A program made the position numbers and the translations under genes. A stretch of 64,000 nt of DNA from assembly GCF_009193255.1 (NCBI RefSeq), contig NZ_WACG01000001.1, positions 620,001-684,000 on the forward strand, in the 5' to 3' direction. Shown piece after piece: positions 8,054-16,429 of this stretch (positions are counted from its first letter, which is position 1; every line of letters begins with the position of its first letter). The stretch comes from Arthrobacter koreensis. Lineage in GTDB: Bacteria; Actinomycetota; Actinomycetes; Actinomycetales; Micrococcaceae. The notes beneath the pieces were generated by a model that was given only the letters and a program-made list of their open reading frames with translations, was not told the DNA's origin and made no database searches.

Positions 8054-9754
8054 TCAGACGGCGCTGCGCACTGCTGCCTGCACCCGGCGGTGCAGGTCAC
8101 GCAGGCCTGTTCGGCCTGCCTGGACCTCGATCACGGACCGGCCGTGCACCGGTTCCTGCAGTGCTGCTTCCAGTTCCCCGGCAGTGCCTACCCGCAGGTG
8201 CCGCACGCCGTAGCCGGCCGCCAGAGCGCCCAGATCCGCCTGGTGCGGGGTGCCGAAGAAACGCTCGACGACGCCACGGTACTCCTCGCGTTCGCCGAGT
8301 TCGCCGTGCTCCAGCGTGGTGAAGATACCGCCGCCGGAGTCATTCAGCACCACCAGCTGCAGGTCCGGCTCTGCCTCGCCGTTCCCCAGAAGCAGGCCGC
8401 CGGCGTCATGCAGGAAGGTGAGGTCGCCGAGCAGCAGGCGGGTGGGAATTCCGTTGGCCAGCGCGATGCCCGAGGCAGTGGAGATGGTTCCGTCGATACC
8501 GGCCAGCCCGCGGTTGGCGTATACATCAAGCGGGTGCCACCTGCCTGCCGCGACCAGGTCCACGTCGCGGATGGTGTTGGAGGATCCAAGCACCAGGTTG
8601 GCATCGGAGTTATCCCACACCAGGCCCGCAACGCGGAGTCCGCTGAGCTGTTCCTCCGCTGCCAGCAGCTCCTGGATGGCGGCAGCCGCTGCGTGTGAGG
8701 CCCGCTGCCATTCTTCGAGCCAGCCCGGCGCTCCCCGTCCGGCGAAGGCCAGAAGGGAGGCGAGGTCCGAAACGATGGTCTCCGGCCGTTTGCCGGGCGT
8801 AAACCAGTTCACCGGCCGCGGCACGTAGAGCGCCTTTTTCACGTCCGGCCGGGCCAGCAGGGCGGAGACCGGACGGGAGAGCGTGGGCCTTCCGAAGACG
8901 ACCACCCGTTCTATCTCCGCACCGAGGTCCTGCAGAAGCAGCCGGTAGGCGGTTATTGAGTTGGGGCCGAACCGGGCGTTCGAGGACGGCTCCGCCAGCA
9001 GCGGCAGGCCGGCACGGCGGGCAAAGATGGCTGCCGTCTCCCCGGCGCCGTCCCCGGCGATGACCACCGTGCGGTGCGTTCCGCCCAGTTCCGCGAGCGC
9101 TCCGGGTGCCTCCTCGAATCCGGCCGGCTGCAGCTCCTCGAAGCCAGCCTGCGGTGTGCCGCCGAGCGCGTCCGCTTCCGTGGGAACCAGCGGATCCCGG
9201 AACTGCAGGTTGATGTGGACCGGGCCGGTGGGCGCGGCTCCGGCGAGTCTCGCAAAGGCCGCGGCAATGGGTCCGGCCGGGTCCATGCCGGCTTCAACGT
9301 CCGCGGCAGCGGCCGGGAATCGACCGAAGATCCCGTCCTGCACCGTGGTCTGGTTCGCGCCGGTCCCGTGCAGTTCCGCAGGACGGTCCGCGGAAAGCAC
9401 CACGAGCGGAACTCCGGCATGGTGGGCTTCCATGACAGCCGGAACCAGCTCGCCAACGGCGGTTCCCGACGTCGTTACCACTGCAGCCGGGCGCGCGCCT
9501 CCCCGGGCGAGCCCGAGGGCGGTGAAACCCGCAACCCGTTCGTCTATGCGCACGTGCCCGTGGACCTGTCCCTGCGCCTGGGCTTCGGCCAGCGCATAGG
9601 CGAGGGGTGCGCTGCGGGACCCGGGCGCGAGGACCACATCCCGCACGCCGGACCGGGCGAGGGCAGCGATGGCCGAGCGCGCCGCCTGCAGGGAACTGAG
9701 GGCGCTGCCTTCGGCGTCGGACGGCTGGCTGGAGGATAGGGAGGATCCGGTCAC
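8054..9754 (-). CDS. menD: 2-succinyl-5-enolpyruvyl-6-hydroxy-3-cyclohexene-1-carboxylate synthase
   Basis: Thiamine-diphosphate enzyme that adds 2-oxoglutarate to isochorismate in menaquinone synthesis. The 566-residue protein has the MenD N-terminal signature VLAPGSRSAPLAYAL, the ThDP-contacting RIDERVAGFTALGLARG and the Mg/ThDP half-site GDLTFLHDAGGLLL with NDSGGGIF. The GTG at 9754 is the only plausible start: an in-frame stop lies five codons upstream and the next GTG is inside the conserved domain. GGAGGG directly abuts the GTG, too close to act as a ribosome site, and CAGTAT precedes it, so a leaderless mRNA is likely. It follows menC by 97 bp. Confidence 0.95.
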   Translation of the reverse strand: MTGSSLSSSQPSDAEGSALSSLQAARSAIAALARSGVRDVVLAPGSRSAPLAYALAEAQAQGQVHGHVRIDERVAGFTALGLARGGARPAAVVTTSGTAVGELVPAVMEAHHAGVPLVVLSADRPAELHGTGANQTTVQDGIFGRFPAAAADVEAGMDPAGPIAAAFARLAGAAPTGPVHINLQFRDPLVPTEADALGGTPQAGFEELQPAGFEEAPGALAELGGTHRTVVIAGDGAGETAAIFARRAGLPLLAEPSSNARFGPNSITAYRLLLQDLGAEIERVVVFGRPTLSRPVSALLARPDVKKALYVPRPVNWFTPGKRPETIVSDLASLLAFAGRGAPGWLEEWQRASHAAAAAIQELLAAEEQLSGLRVAGLVWDNSDANLVLGSSNTIRDVDLVAAGRWHPLDVYANRGLAGIDGTISTASGIALANGIPTRLLLGDLTFLHDAGGLLLGNGEAEPDLQLVVLNDSGGGIFTTLEHGELGEREEYRGVVERFFGTPHQADLGALAAGYGVRHLRVGTAGELEAALQEPVHGRSVIEVQAGRTGLRDLHRRVQAAVRSAV

Positions 9755-9766
9755 CCCTCCATACTG
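9755..9766 (-). promoter_or_regulatory. Leaderless-type -10 for menD
   Basis: CAGTAT (9766 to 9761) and a six-base spacer GGAGGG precede the GTG start. This explains why a purine-rich tract touches the start codon without usable spacing. menD may therefore be transcribed separately from menC. Confidence 0.4.
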
Positions 9767-9851
9767 TCACTTCAACCTGCCCGGCCCGCCCGTTCCGACG
9801 CTTTAGCGGCGGGATCCGGCGCACATCGGCGGTCCGCGGTCCGGATCGCTG

Positions 9852-10853
9852 TCAGGGAGTCCGGGACGCCAGCTGAGCGTGCACGCGCGCGAGCCGGTCC
9901 AGCCACCACTGCTGCCGCTCCGGAGCGGCAGCGTAACGTTCCAGGAGTTCCTCCGAGACCGGCACCCCCCGCACCGCCAGCGCACCGCCGTGGGGCAGGA
10001 GGGGTTCACCCGTGACGTCCCCCTCCATCAGGGACAGCGTCCCAAGCCCGCAGGCATAGGGCAGGTCCGGCAGGCTGGCGGCCAGCGCCACCCCGGCCCG
10101 GATACCCACGGACGTGTCGAGTGCGGAACTGACGACGGCGGGAAGCCCGGCAGCTGCCACCACGCTGAGGGCACGGCGCACGCCCCCGAGCGGCGCGGCC
10201 TTCACGATGATCACGTCCGCTGCGTCCTCCCGCGCCACCAGCAGGGGATCAGTTTCCCTGCGGACACTTTCGTCCGCCGCGATCAGCACCGGAATGCCGC
10301 GGCGCTGCAGTTCCAGGCGCACGGCGCGGAGACCGGGGATGCCGGCAACGGGCTGCTCGGCGTACTCGAGCCCCGCTTCGGCCAGTGCTTCCAGGGCGTC
10401 GACGGCGGTGGCTTCGTCCCAGCCGCCGTTGGCATCAACCCGGATTCCGGCATGCGGCAGCAGCCTGCGCACCTCGGCCACGCGGGCCAGGTCCTCGGCG
10501 ACGCTCTGCCCGCGTTCTGCCACCTTGACCTTCACCGCGGGGACCTCACCGAAACGGGACAGGACCTTTTCGACGTGCTCCACGCCCACGGCCGGAACAG
10601 TGCCGTTGACGGGTACCGAAGTGCGCACCGGTTCCGGGTAGCCCTCCCAGGCAGCCTCGATGCCCGCTGCCAGCCAGGAGGCTGCCTCCGGGTCCCCGTA
10701 TTCGGGGAAAGGCGAAAACTCGCCCCAACCGGCCGGGCCGCGGAAAACCAGCGCTTCGCGGTGCAGGATGCCGCGGAATTTCACCCGCATGGGCAGGGTG
10801 ACCACGCGGGCGTTTGCCTGCAGGTCGGACAGGGACGGGCGTGTGTTCTCCAC
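9852..10853 (-). CDS. menC: o-Succinylbenzoate synthase
   Basis: Enolase-superfamily dehydratase forming o-succinylbenzoate in menaquinone synthesis. The 333-residue protein shows the KxK acid/base lysines (AVKVKVAE), metal ligands in RVDANGGW, EYAEQPV and ADESV, and the second catalytic lysine in DVIIVKAAPLGG. The GTG start is preceded by TAGGCT and a six-base spacer, so the mRNA is probably leaderless. menC and menD lie in the same direction, while the PAP2 gene diverges upstream. Confidence 0.93.
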   Translation of the reverse strand: MENTRPSLSDLQANARVVTLPMRVKFRGILHREALVFRGPAGWGEFSPFPEYGDPEAASWLAAGIEAAWEGYPEPVRTSVPVNGTVPAVGVEHVEKVLSRFGEVPAVKVKVAERGQSVAEDLARVAEVRRLLPHAGIRVDANGGWDEATAVDALEALAEAGLEYAEQPVAGIPGLRAVRLELQRRGIPVLIAADESVRRETDPLLVAREDAADVIIVKAAPLGGVRRALSVVAAAGLPAVVSSALDTSVGIRAGVALAASLPDLPYACGLGTLSLMEGDVTGEPLLPHGGALAVRGVPVSEELLERYAAAPERQQWWLDRLARVHAQLASRTP

Positions 10854-10865
10854 CCGGCCAGCCTA
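10854..10865 (-). promoter_or_regulatory. Leaderless-type -10 for menC
   Basis: TAGGCT (10865 to 10860) fits TANNNT and is followed by GGCCGG and the GTG start. There is no separate ribosome-binding site. Confidence 0.55.
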
Positions 10866-10915
10866 CCGCGCGGGCTCACAGGAAACCTGCACCGAGGTAT
10901 GGCACGCTGGAGGGG

Positions 10916-11815
10916 ATGGATACGCGCAACCTCCTGAACAAACGGCGGCCCACCCGGCGCCAGGCCGGACATAACCCCGCCCTTTTCCTTTTCGCGGCGC
11001 TGCTGGCGGCCGCGGGGGCGGCGGTCACGTACTTTGGGTTCGTACGGACCACCACGGGCCAGCTGGCTGATGAGTCGGCATGGCGCGAGGCGGAGCTGGT
11101 GGATCCTGGAACCCGGCTCCCCGCGCTTCAGTTCCTGGACAGCCTGCCCCTGGCCTCGGTGTTCATCGCCCTGGCCGTCATCATTGCCGTAACCCTGTAC
11201 CGGAAACGCTTCTCCCCCGCCGTCATCGCCATTGCCACCATGGCCGGCGCCAACCTGGTCACGCAGCTGCTGAAGAACCTGCTGCTGGACCGGCCGGACC
11301 GCGGCGTCATCACCCTGGACTTCAATTCCCTGCCATCGGGCCACACCACCATGGCGGCTTCGGCGATGGCGGCGGTGTTCCTGGTGTCCTCACCGCGCTG
11401 GCGGCCCGCTGTGGCAGTCCTGGGCGGCACCTACGCGGTGCTGGCCGGTTCGGCCACGTTCTTCAATCTCTGGCACCGGCCCGCGGACGTGGTTGCCGCC
11501 TTCTTCGTGGTCTCGGCCTGCACCCTGGTAGGCGGTCTCATCATGATGCGCACCAACCGCGGCTGGAACACCCTTCCGGCGGGCAGCCGGGGCGCAGCCG
11601 GAGGCCTGCTGACCGGCCTCTGCGCCGCAGCCGGGCTAGTGGCGCTGGCCTTCTCCGGGGCCGTCTACGCCTATGCGCGCTGGGGCGGAGGAGTGGCCGG
11701 CCTCGATGGGCGTCCGCTGTACTTCTGGTGCGGGCTCGCACTCATCGTCGGCGTGGGATACGTGCTGGCTGCCCTTGGCTCCTGGCTGTTCAGCCAGCAG
11801 GCCGGAGACCGCTAG
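10916..11815 (+). CDS. PAP2-family membrane phosphatase
   Basis: Integral-membrane lipid phosphatase of the PAP2 type; likely substrates are phosphatidate, undecaprenyl diphosphate or related lipids. Motif C1 is KNLLLDRP, C2 is PSGHTT (catalytic histidine), and C3 is FFNLWHRPADVV with its histidine and aspartate. In C3 the usual serine-arginine pair is read as alanine-threonine, an unusual substitution at a phosphate-binding position. Several hydrophobic helices are evident over 299 residues, with two more after the domain. The ATG at 10916 is chosen as the family start, though GGAGGGG lies very close to it; translation is open further upstream to 10814. It converges with the MFS gene and overlaps its last four bases. 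Confidence 0.8.
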   Translation: MDTRNLLNKRRPTRRQAGHNPALFLFAALLAAAGAAVTYFGFVRTTTGQLADESAWREAELVDPGTRLPALQFLDSLPLASVFIALAVIIAVTLYRKRFSPAVIAIATMAGANLVTQLLKNLLLDRPDRGVITLDFNSLPSGHTTMAASAMAAVFLVSSPRWRPAVAVLGGTYAVLAGSATFFNLWHRPADVVAAFFVVSACTLVGGLIMMRTNRGWNTLPAGSRGAAGGLLTGLCAAAGLVALAFSGAVYAYARWGGGVAGLDGRPLYFWCGLALIVGVGYVLAALGSWLFSQQAGDR

Positions 11816-13035
11816 GGGCCGATCCGGCGCCCTTTCGGTACGAACTTCCAGAGGACCGCCGCACCGGCCAGCCCCATGAGGGCAGTCGCCAGGATTCCGG
11901 CGGAGAGGGACACCGCTGCCGTCACGGCGGAGAGCAGTCCCGGGCCGCTGAGGATTCCGATGTCCGAGAGCAGCCGCCAGAGACCCAGGAACTGGGGGCG
12001 GCCCGGCTGCGGAGAGAAATCCGCCCCCAGCGTCATGACGATCCCGGAGCCGATTCCGTTGCCGAACCCGATCAGCAGCGCGGCCAGCAGCAGCTGGAGC
12101 GGCGTGGAGGTCAGCGGCAGCAGGCCAAGCCCGGCCGCCATGAACAGCATGCACGGCACGGCTACGGCACGGCGGCCCCGCAGGTCCATGACCCGTCCCG
12201 CCGGGTAGAAAATGAGCATGTCAATGCCCGCGGAGATGCCGTAGATCAGCGCTGTCTGGGCGGGATCTATCCCCAGGTGCTGAGCCCAGAGCGGGATCAC
12301 GGCCTGCCGGGTGGCCCGCACCGCGGCAATCAGGAGCACCCCAATACCCACCGTGCCGAAGACCCGCGAATGGCTGCGGAGGATTGAGCCGATGGAGGGA
12401 GCGGCCACGGCTTCCACCGTGTCCTCCAGTTCCCCGTTCCGCTTCCCCGCGCGGGGCGTCCGGACACTGAGGTCCGGGACGGTGAGGCTCAGCAGGCCGG
12501 CAGCGAAGGCGGCCGCGGCGCCCACCCAGTAGGCGCCCGGCGTCCCGGCGAAGGACATCACACCGGCAGCGGCAAACGGGCCGATGAATACGCCGATGCG
12601 GTTTGACCCGCCCAGGGTTGAAAGCGCCCGCGCCCGGAAATGCAGGGGCACGGCTTCCGTGACGTAGCTTTGCCGCGCCAGCCCAAATACGGCGCCGGCC
12701 ATGCCCACCATGAAGACGGCGAGGGCAAAGACCCCCAGCACCGGCACGGATGCCGCCAGCACCATGGCCAGCGCGCACCAGGCGGAGGCCCCCACGAGGG
12801 CCCATTTTTCCCCGAAGCGGGTGGTGACCAGTGTGGCCGGAACGTTGGTGAGCAGGGACCCTATGCCGGTCAGCGTGACGATCGCGGCGGCGAGGGCAAC
12901 GGTGGCACCGAGGTCACGGGCGGTCAGCGCAATGACAGGGAGGATCGCCCCAATGGCCGTCCCGTACAGCACGGTGGGCCCAAAGGCAGGGACTGCGATG
13001 CTCCGCAGGCTGAAGGTATCTATTGCTTCAGCCAC
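11812..13035 (-). CDS. MFS transporter
   Basis: Major facilitator membrane transporter of about 407 residues with some twelve hydrophobic segments, for example the second half from FGTVGIGVLLIAAVRATRQA to the C-terminus. The loop after the second helix (VTTRFGEKW) matches the usual MFS motif A position only loosely. The reading frame is open upstream to 13287, but that part is antisense-like within the MBL gene. The GTG at 13035 (MAEAIDTFSLR) overlaps the end of the MBL gene by 16 bases and is the likely coupled start. Substrate unknown; efflux of small molecules is the common role. Confidence 0.75.
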   Translation of the reverse strand: MAEAIDTFSLRSIAVPAFGPTVLYGTAIGAILPVIALTARDLGATVALAAAIVTLTGIGSLLTNVPATLVTTRFGEKWALVGASAWCALAMVLAASVPVLGVFALAVFMVGMAGAVFGLARQSYVTEAVPLHFRARALSTLGGSNRIGVFIGPFAAAGVMSFAGTPGAYWVGAAAAFAAGLLSLTVPDLSVRTPRAGKRNGELEDTVEAVAAPSIGSILRSHSRVFGTVGIGVLLIAAVRATRQAVIPLWAQHLGIDPAQTALIYGISAGIDMLIFYPAGRVMDLRGRRAVAVPCMLFMAAGLGLLPLTSTPLQLLLAALLIGFGNGIGSGIVMTLGADFSPQPGRPQFLGLWRLLSDIGILSGPGLLSAVTAAVSLSAGILATALMGLAGAAVLWKFVPKGRRIGP

Positions 13036-13871
13036 TTCCAGCGCGCCAGGGTGCGCAGCCGGGTCAGCAGCGCCCGGGACTGCTCCGGGCCGTAGGGAAG
13101 GATCGGAATGGCCTTGGTCATGTCTGTGGAGGCCTGGTCCATGGCACTGCGCGTCACGGCGACGGCGGTGCGCATCTTGTTCATCTGGGTGGTCACGAAG
13201 TCCATGTCCACGGGCTTGCCGTGTCCGGGCACCACCGTGCCGTACAGGTCTTCCAGCGCGGCGATCTTCCCCAGCGTCCGGATCCATTCCTTGGGATATG
13301 AGTCGCCGAAGTTCGGGTCGGCGCCCTGCTCCACCAGGTCACCGGCAAAAAGCACGTCCCCGGCGCCCACCAGCAGGTCATGGTCGGTGTGCCCGCGGCC
13401 CAGGTGGAACAGCGTCACGGATATGCCGCCCAGGTCCAGGTCCACGGGGGCACCGTCAACGAGCTTCCCGGGTGCCGTAACCGCGGTCCCCGGCCCGGTT
13501 CCCGCAGCCATGTCCGGCTCGACGGCGGCGACGGAGGCCCGCTGTTCCTCACCGGTAGCGGCGATCGTCCGGGCGCAGTCGCTGGTTGCCCAGATGTCTT
13601 CAACGCCGTTCTCCAGCAGGTAGGCGTTGCCGAAGAAATGGTCGAAGTGCGCGTGGGTATTGACGGCGGTCACCGGCAGGTCGGTCAGCTTCCGGATGCC
13701 GTCGAGCAGCGCTTTCGCCTGGACTGGACCGGCACCGGTGTCCACCAGCAGAGCCCGTTCCTGCCCGATGACCAGGCCGGAGTTCATTCCCCAGCCCGGA
13801 CTGGACCGCACGTAGGTGTGCGGCGCCAGCTCCAGCCAGTCGCCGGCGGTCTGCGGGTGGGTCTCGGTCAT
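13020..13871 (-). CDS. MBL-fold metallo-hydrolase
   Basis: Metallo-beta-lactamase-fold hydrolase of 283 residues. Metal ligands are seen in THAHFDH (HxHxDH), the later GRGHTDHD, the FAGD aspartate and the VPGHGKP histidine, the full two-metal set. The ATG at 13871 (MTETHPQTAGDW) has AAGGAC eight bases upstream and is preferred over an upstream extension to 13904. It lies between the bkd operon and the MFS gene on the same strand, overlapping the latter. The substrate cannot be assigned; a thioester or lactone hydrolase is possible given the neighbouring acyl-CoA enzymes. Confidence 0.8.
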   Translation of the reverse strand: MTETHPQTAGDWLELAPHTYVRSSPGWGMNSGLVIGQERALLVDTGAGPVQAKALLDGIRKLTDLPVTAVNTHAHFDHFFGNAYLLENGVEDIWATSDCARTIAATGEEQRASVAAVEPDMAAGTGPGTAVTAPGKLVDGAPVDLDLGGISVTLFHLGRGHTDHDLLVGAGDVLFAGDLVEQGADPNFGDSYPKEWIRTLGKIAALEDLYGTVVPGHGKPVDMDFVTTQMNKMRTAVAVTRSAMDQASTDMTKAIPILPYGPEQSRALLTRLRTLARWKWLKQ

Positions 13872-13922
13872 GGCATCCGTCCTTCGGGTATCTGCGCTAA
13901 CCAACCTACCGTGTGCCGGCGG

Positions 13923-15350
13923 TTACAGGTCAGCCAGGACGCTGCCCGGGTTCTCTATTGCGTCCGCGACGTAACGGAGGAATCCGCCTGCCGTGCCGCC
14001 GTCGCACACCCGGTGGTCGAAGACCAGGGTCAGCTCGGTCATTTTGCGAACGGCCAGCTGCCCGTCCACAACCCAGGGCTTGTCGATGATGCGGCCGATT
14101 CCCAGGATCGCCGACTCCGGGTAGTTGATGATTGCGGCGCTGCCGTCCACACCGAAGACGCCGTAGTTGTTCAGCGTGAAGGTTCCGCTGGTCAGTTCGG
14201 CCGGGGTGGCGGCACCGGAACGGGCCGACGCCGTCAGCCGCCGGATCTCCGCGTCCAGTTCCCTGGCACTGAGCTTTTCGGCGTGCCGGATGGAGGGGAC
14301 CATCAGCCCGCGGTCGGTCTGCGCGGCGAAGCCCAGGTTGACGCCGTCGAACGCCACCAGCTCAGCGTCCGGTCCGGCACCTGCCACGTAGCGGGTATTC
14401 AGTTCCGGGAACCGGCGCAGGCCGGCAAGCGTAAACCGGGCCAGGAAAGCCATCAGGCCGGGAGTGTTCTCCGGGTCCCGGCGCTTGAGGTCGGCACGCA
14501 GTTCCAGCAGCGCAGTGGCATCCACGTCCACCCAGACGGTGGCTTCCGGGATTTCACTGCGGCTGGCGCTGAGGTTCGCCGCCACGGTGCGGCGCAGTCC
14601 CTTCACCGGGGTGCGGGACGTGACGGCCAGGCCGGAGCGGGGATCCGTGTCGCCCGCGGCCGGAGCCGCCGGCGAAGCCGGCACGGGCGCGGTTGAAGGG
14701 GCAGGCGCGGAACCGCCGCTGATGGCCAGTTCAACATCGCGGCGCAGGATCAGGCCGTCACGGCCGGTGCCGTGCACGGAACGCAGCGCGATCCCGGATT
14801 CGCGGGCCAGCCGGCGGACCAGCGGCGAGATGCACCGGGGAGCTTCGAGCGTGGCGGTAGCCGGGGCGGCAACTGCGGCTGCTGCAGCCGGTGCCGATGC
14901 CGATGCCGATGCCGGAGCTGGAGCGGCCGGGGCGGGTGCCGGGCGGCGCGGCGCCCGGGTGCGGCGGTTGGTGCCATGTCCTCCCGGAGTCCCGTAGCCA
15001 ATGAGCACGTTGCCCGAACCCGCGCGTTCCTCCTGCCGGTAGGCTTCCCCGGCAGGATCCGGGTCAGCCGGCGCAGCTGGTGCGGTCTCGCCGGGCGCCG
15101 GAGCATCCGCCGTCGTGCGCACCGAGATCAGCGGCTTGCCGACGTCGATGCTCTCCCCCGCAGCGCCGTGCAGGGTCTCCACGACGCCCGCGAAGGGTGA
15201 GGGGACCTCCACCAGCGACTTGGCGGTCTCAACCTCGGCCACAGGCTGGTCCACCGCAATGGTGTCCCCTTCGGCAACGAGCCAGTTCACCAGTTCCGCG
15301 TCGGTCAGGCCTTCGCCCAGGTCCGGGAGCAGGAAAGTACGCACGCTCAC
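13923..15350 (-). CDS. bkdC: Branched-chain 2-oxoacid dehydrogenase E2 (dihydrolipoamide acyltransferase)
   Basis: Core acyltransferase of a 2-oxoacid dehydrogenase complex. Domains in order: an N-terminal lipoyl domain (residues 1-80) with the lipoylated Lys44 in VETAKSLVEV; an Ala/Pro-rich linker; a peripheral-subunit-binding domain (ISPLVRRLARESGI, VHGTGRDGLILRRDV); a second Ala/Pro linker; and the catalytic domain ending with LVFDHRVCDGGTAGGF, whose His and Asp are catalytic. The GTG at 15350 overlaps the E1-beta stop (GTGA) and has GGAGG upstream. The linked E1-alpha/E1-beta pair and Lrp regulator favour branched-chain substrates over pyruvate. Confidence 0.9.
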   Translation of the reverse strand: MSVRTFLLPDLGEGLTDAELVNWLVAEGDTIAVDQPVAEVETAKSLVEVPSPFAGVVETLHGAAGESIDVGKPLISVRTTADAPAPGETAPAAPADPDPAGEAYRQEERAGSGNVLIGYGTPGGHGTNRRTRAPRRPAPAPAAPAPASASASAPAAAAAVAAPATATLEAPRCISPLVRRLARESGIALRSVHGTGRDGLILRRDVELAISGGSAPAPSTAPVPASPAAPAAGDTDPRSGLAVTSRTPVKGLRRTVAANLSASRSEIPEATVWVDVDATALLELRADLKRRDPENTPGLMAFLARFTLAGLRRFPELNTRYVAGAGPDAELVAFDGVNLGFAAQTDRGLMVPSIRHAEKLSARELDAEIRRLTASARSGAATPAELTSGTFTLNNYGVFGVDGSAAIINYPESAILGIGRIIDKPWVVDGQLAVRKMTELTLVFDHRVCDGGTAGGFLRYVADAIENPGSVLADL

Positions 15351-16417
15351 TTGTCCTCCCACTGCAGTTCGTCAACGGTGTCCAGGATCCGGTCCACGCC
15401 GGGCAGGAAGAAGTGCTCCAGTTTCGGAGCCGGGTACGGGATGTCGAAGCCGGTGACGCGCAGCACGGGGGCGCCGAGGGAGTGGAAGCAGCGCTCCTGC
15501 ACACGGGCCACGATTTCGGAGGCGACGGACGCGAAACCGGGGGCTTCGGAGATGACGACGGCGCGGCCGGTCTTGCGCACGGAAGCGCACACCGTCTCAT
15601 CGTCGAAGGGGACGATGCTGCGGACATCGATGACCTCCAGGCTGCGGCCCTCGGCAGCGGCGGCTTCCGCGGCGGACAGCGCCGTTGAAACGGACGGCCC
15701 GTAGGCGATCAGCGTGGCGTCGGTGCCTTCGCGGGCTACGACGGCCCTGCCGATCGCGGCCTCGGCTTCCGGTGCGCTGTCCTCGAAGGGTGCGCTGTCC
15801 TCGAAGGGGGCGCGCAGCGCTGCGAGGTCAACGTCCTCCTTGGTCCAGTAGAGCTTCTTGGGTTCCAGGAAGACCACCGGGTCCGGGAAGCGGATGGCTT
15901 CACGCAGCATGGTGTAGGCGTCCGCGACGGTGGCCGGGGCGAGGACGGTCAGGCCCGGAGTGTGGGCGTAGTAGGACTCTGAGGAGTCGCAGTGGTGCTC
16001 CACTCCGCCAATTCCGCCGGCGTACGGAATGCGGATGACCAGGGGCAGCTTGACCTTGCCCCGGGTGCGGTTGGACATCTTGGCAACGTGGCTGACCACC
16101 TGCTCAAAGGCGGGGTAGGCGAACGCGTCGAACTGCATCTCCACCACCGGGCGGATGCCGTTCATGGCCATGCCCACAGCCATGCCCATGATGCCCGATT
16201 CGGCCAGCGGCGTATCGAAGCAGCGTTCCTCGCCGAAACGTTCGGTCAGGCCGTCGGTGATGCGGAAAACGCCGCCGAGCGGGCCAACGTCCTCACCGAA
16301 CATCACCACGGTTGAATCCGCGGCCATTTCGTCTGCCAGGGCGGTGTTGAGGGCCTTCGCGAAGGTCAGGCTGACGCGGGTGTCTTCGGGCGCAGGCGCC
16401 TGTGCTGTGACTGTCAT
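15347..16417 (-). CDS. bkdB: Branched-chain 2-oxoacid dehydrogenase E1 beta subunit
   Basis: Beta subunit of the thiamine-dependent decarboxylase of the complex; with E1-alpha it decarboxylates oxidised Val, Leu and Ile skeletons and feeds branched acyl-CoA, the primers for iso and anteiso fatty acids typical of this group. The 356-residue protein has family segments GEDVGPLGGVFRITDGL, DTPLAESGIMGMAVGMA, PYAGGIGGVEHH and VVFLEPKKLY. An in-frame 18-bp tandem duplication (15771-15806) inserts an extra PFEDSA in a surface-like region around residues 204-216. It overlaps bkdC by four bases and follows bkdA by 12 bases. Confidence 0.92.
   Translation of the reverse strand: MTVTAQAPAPEDTRVSLTFAKALNTALADEMAADSTVVMFGEDVGPLGGVFRITDGLTERFGEERCFDTPLAESGIMGMAVGMAMNGIRPVVEMQFDAFAYPAFEQVVSHVAKMSNRTRGKVKLPLVIRIPYAGGIGGVEHHCDSSESYYAHTPGLTVLAPATVADAYTMLREAIRFPDPVVFLEPKKLYWTKEDVDLAALRAPFEDSAPFEDSAPEAEAAIGRAVVAREGTDATLIAYGPSVSTALSAAEAAAAEGRSLEVIDVRSIVPFDDETVCASVRKTGRAVVISEAPGFASVASEIVARVQERCFHSLGAPVLRVTGFDIPYPAPKLEHFFLPGVDRILDTVDELQWEDK
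15771..15806. repeat. 18-bp tandem duplication within E1 beta
   Basis: GGTGCGCTGTCCTCGAAG occurs twice in perfect tandem (15771-15788 and 15789-15806). It keeps the frame and adds one PFEDSA unit. The two copies are identical, suggesting recent slippage. Confidence 0.95.
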
Positions 16418-16429
16418 TGGTGGCTCCTG

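Noticed and set aside
13036-13287. Extended N-terminus of the MFS transporter
   Set aside because: The extra 84 residues are Arg/His/Asp-rich, overlap the end of the MBL hydrolase gene in another frame and contain no membrane segment.
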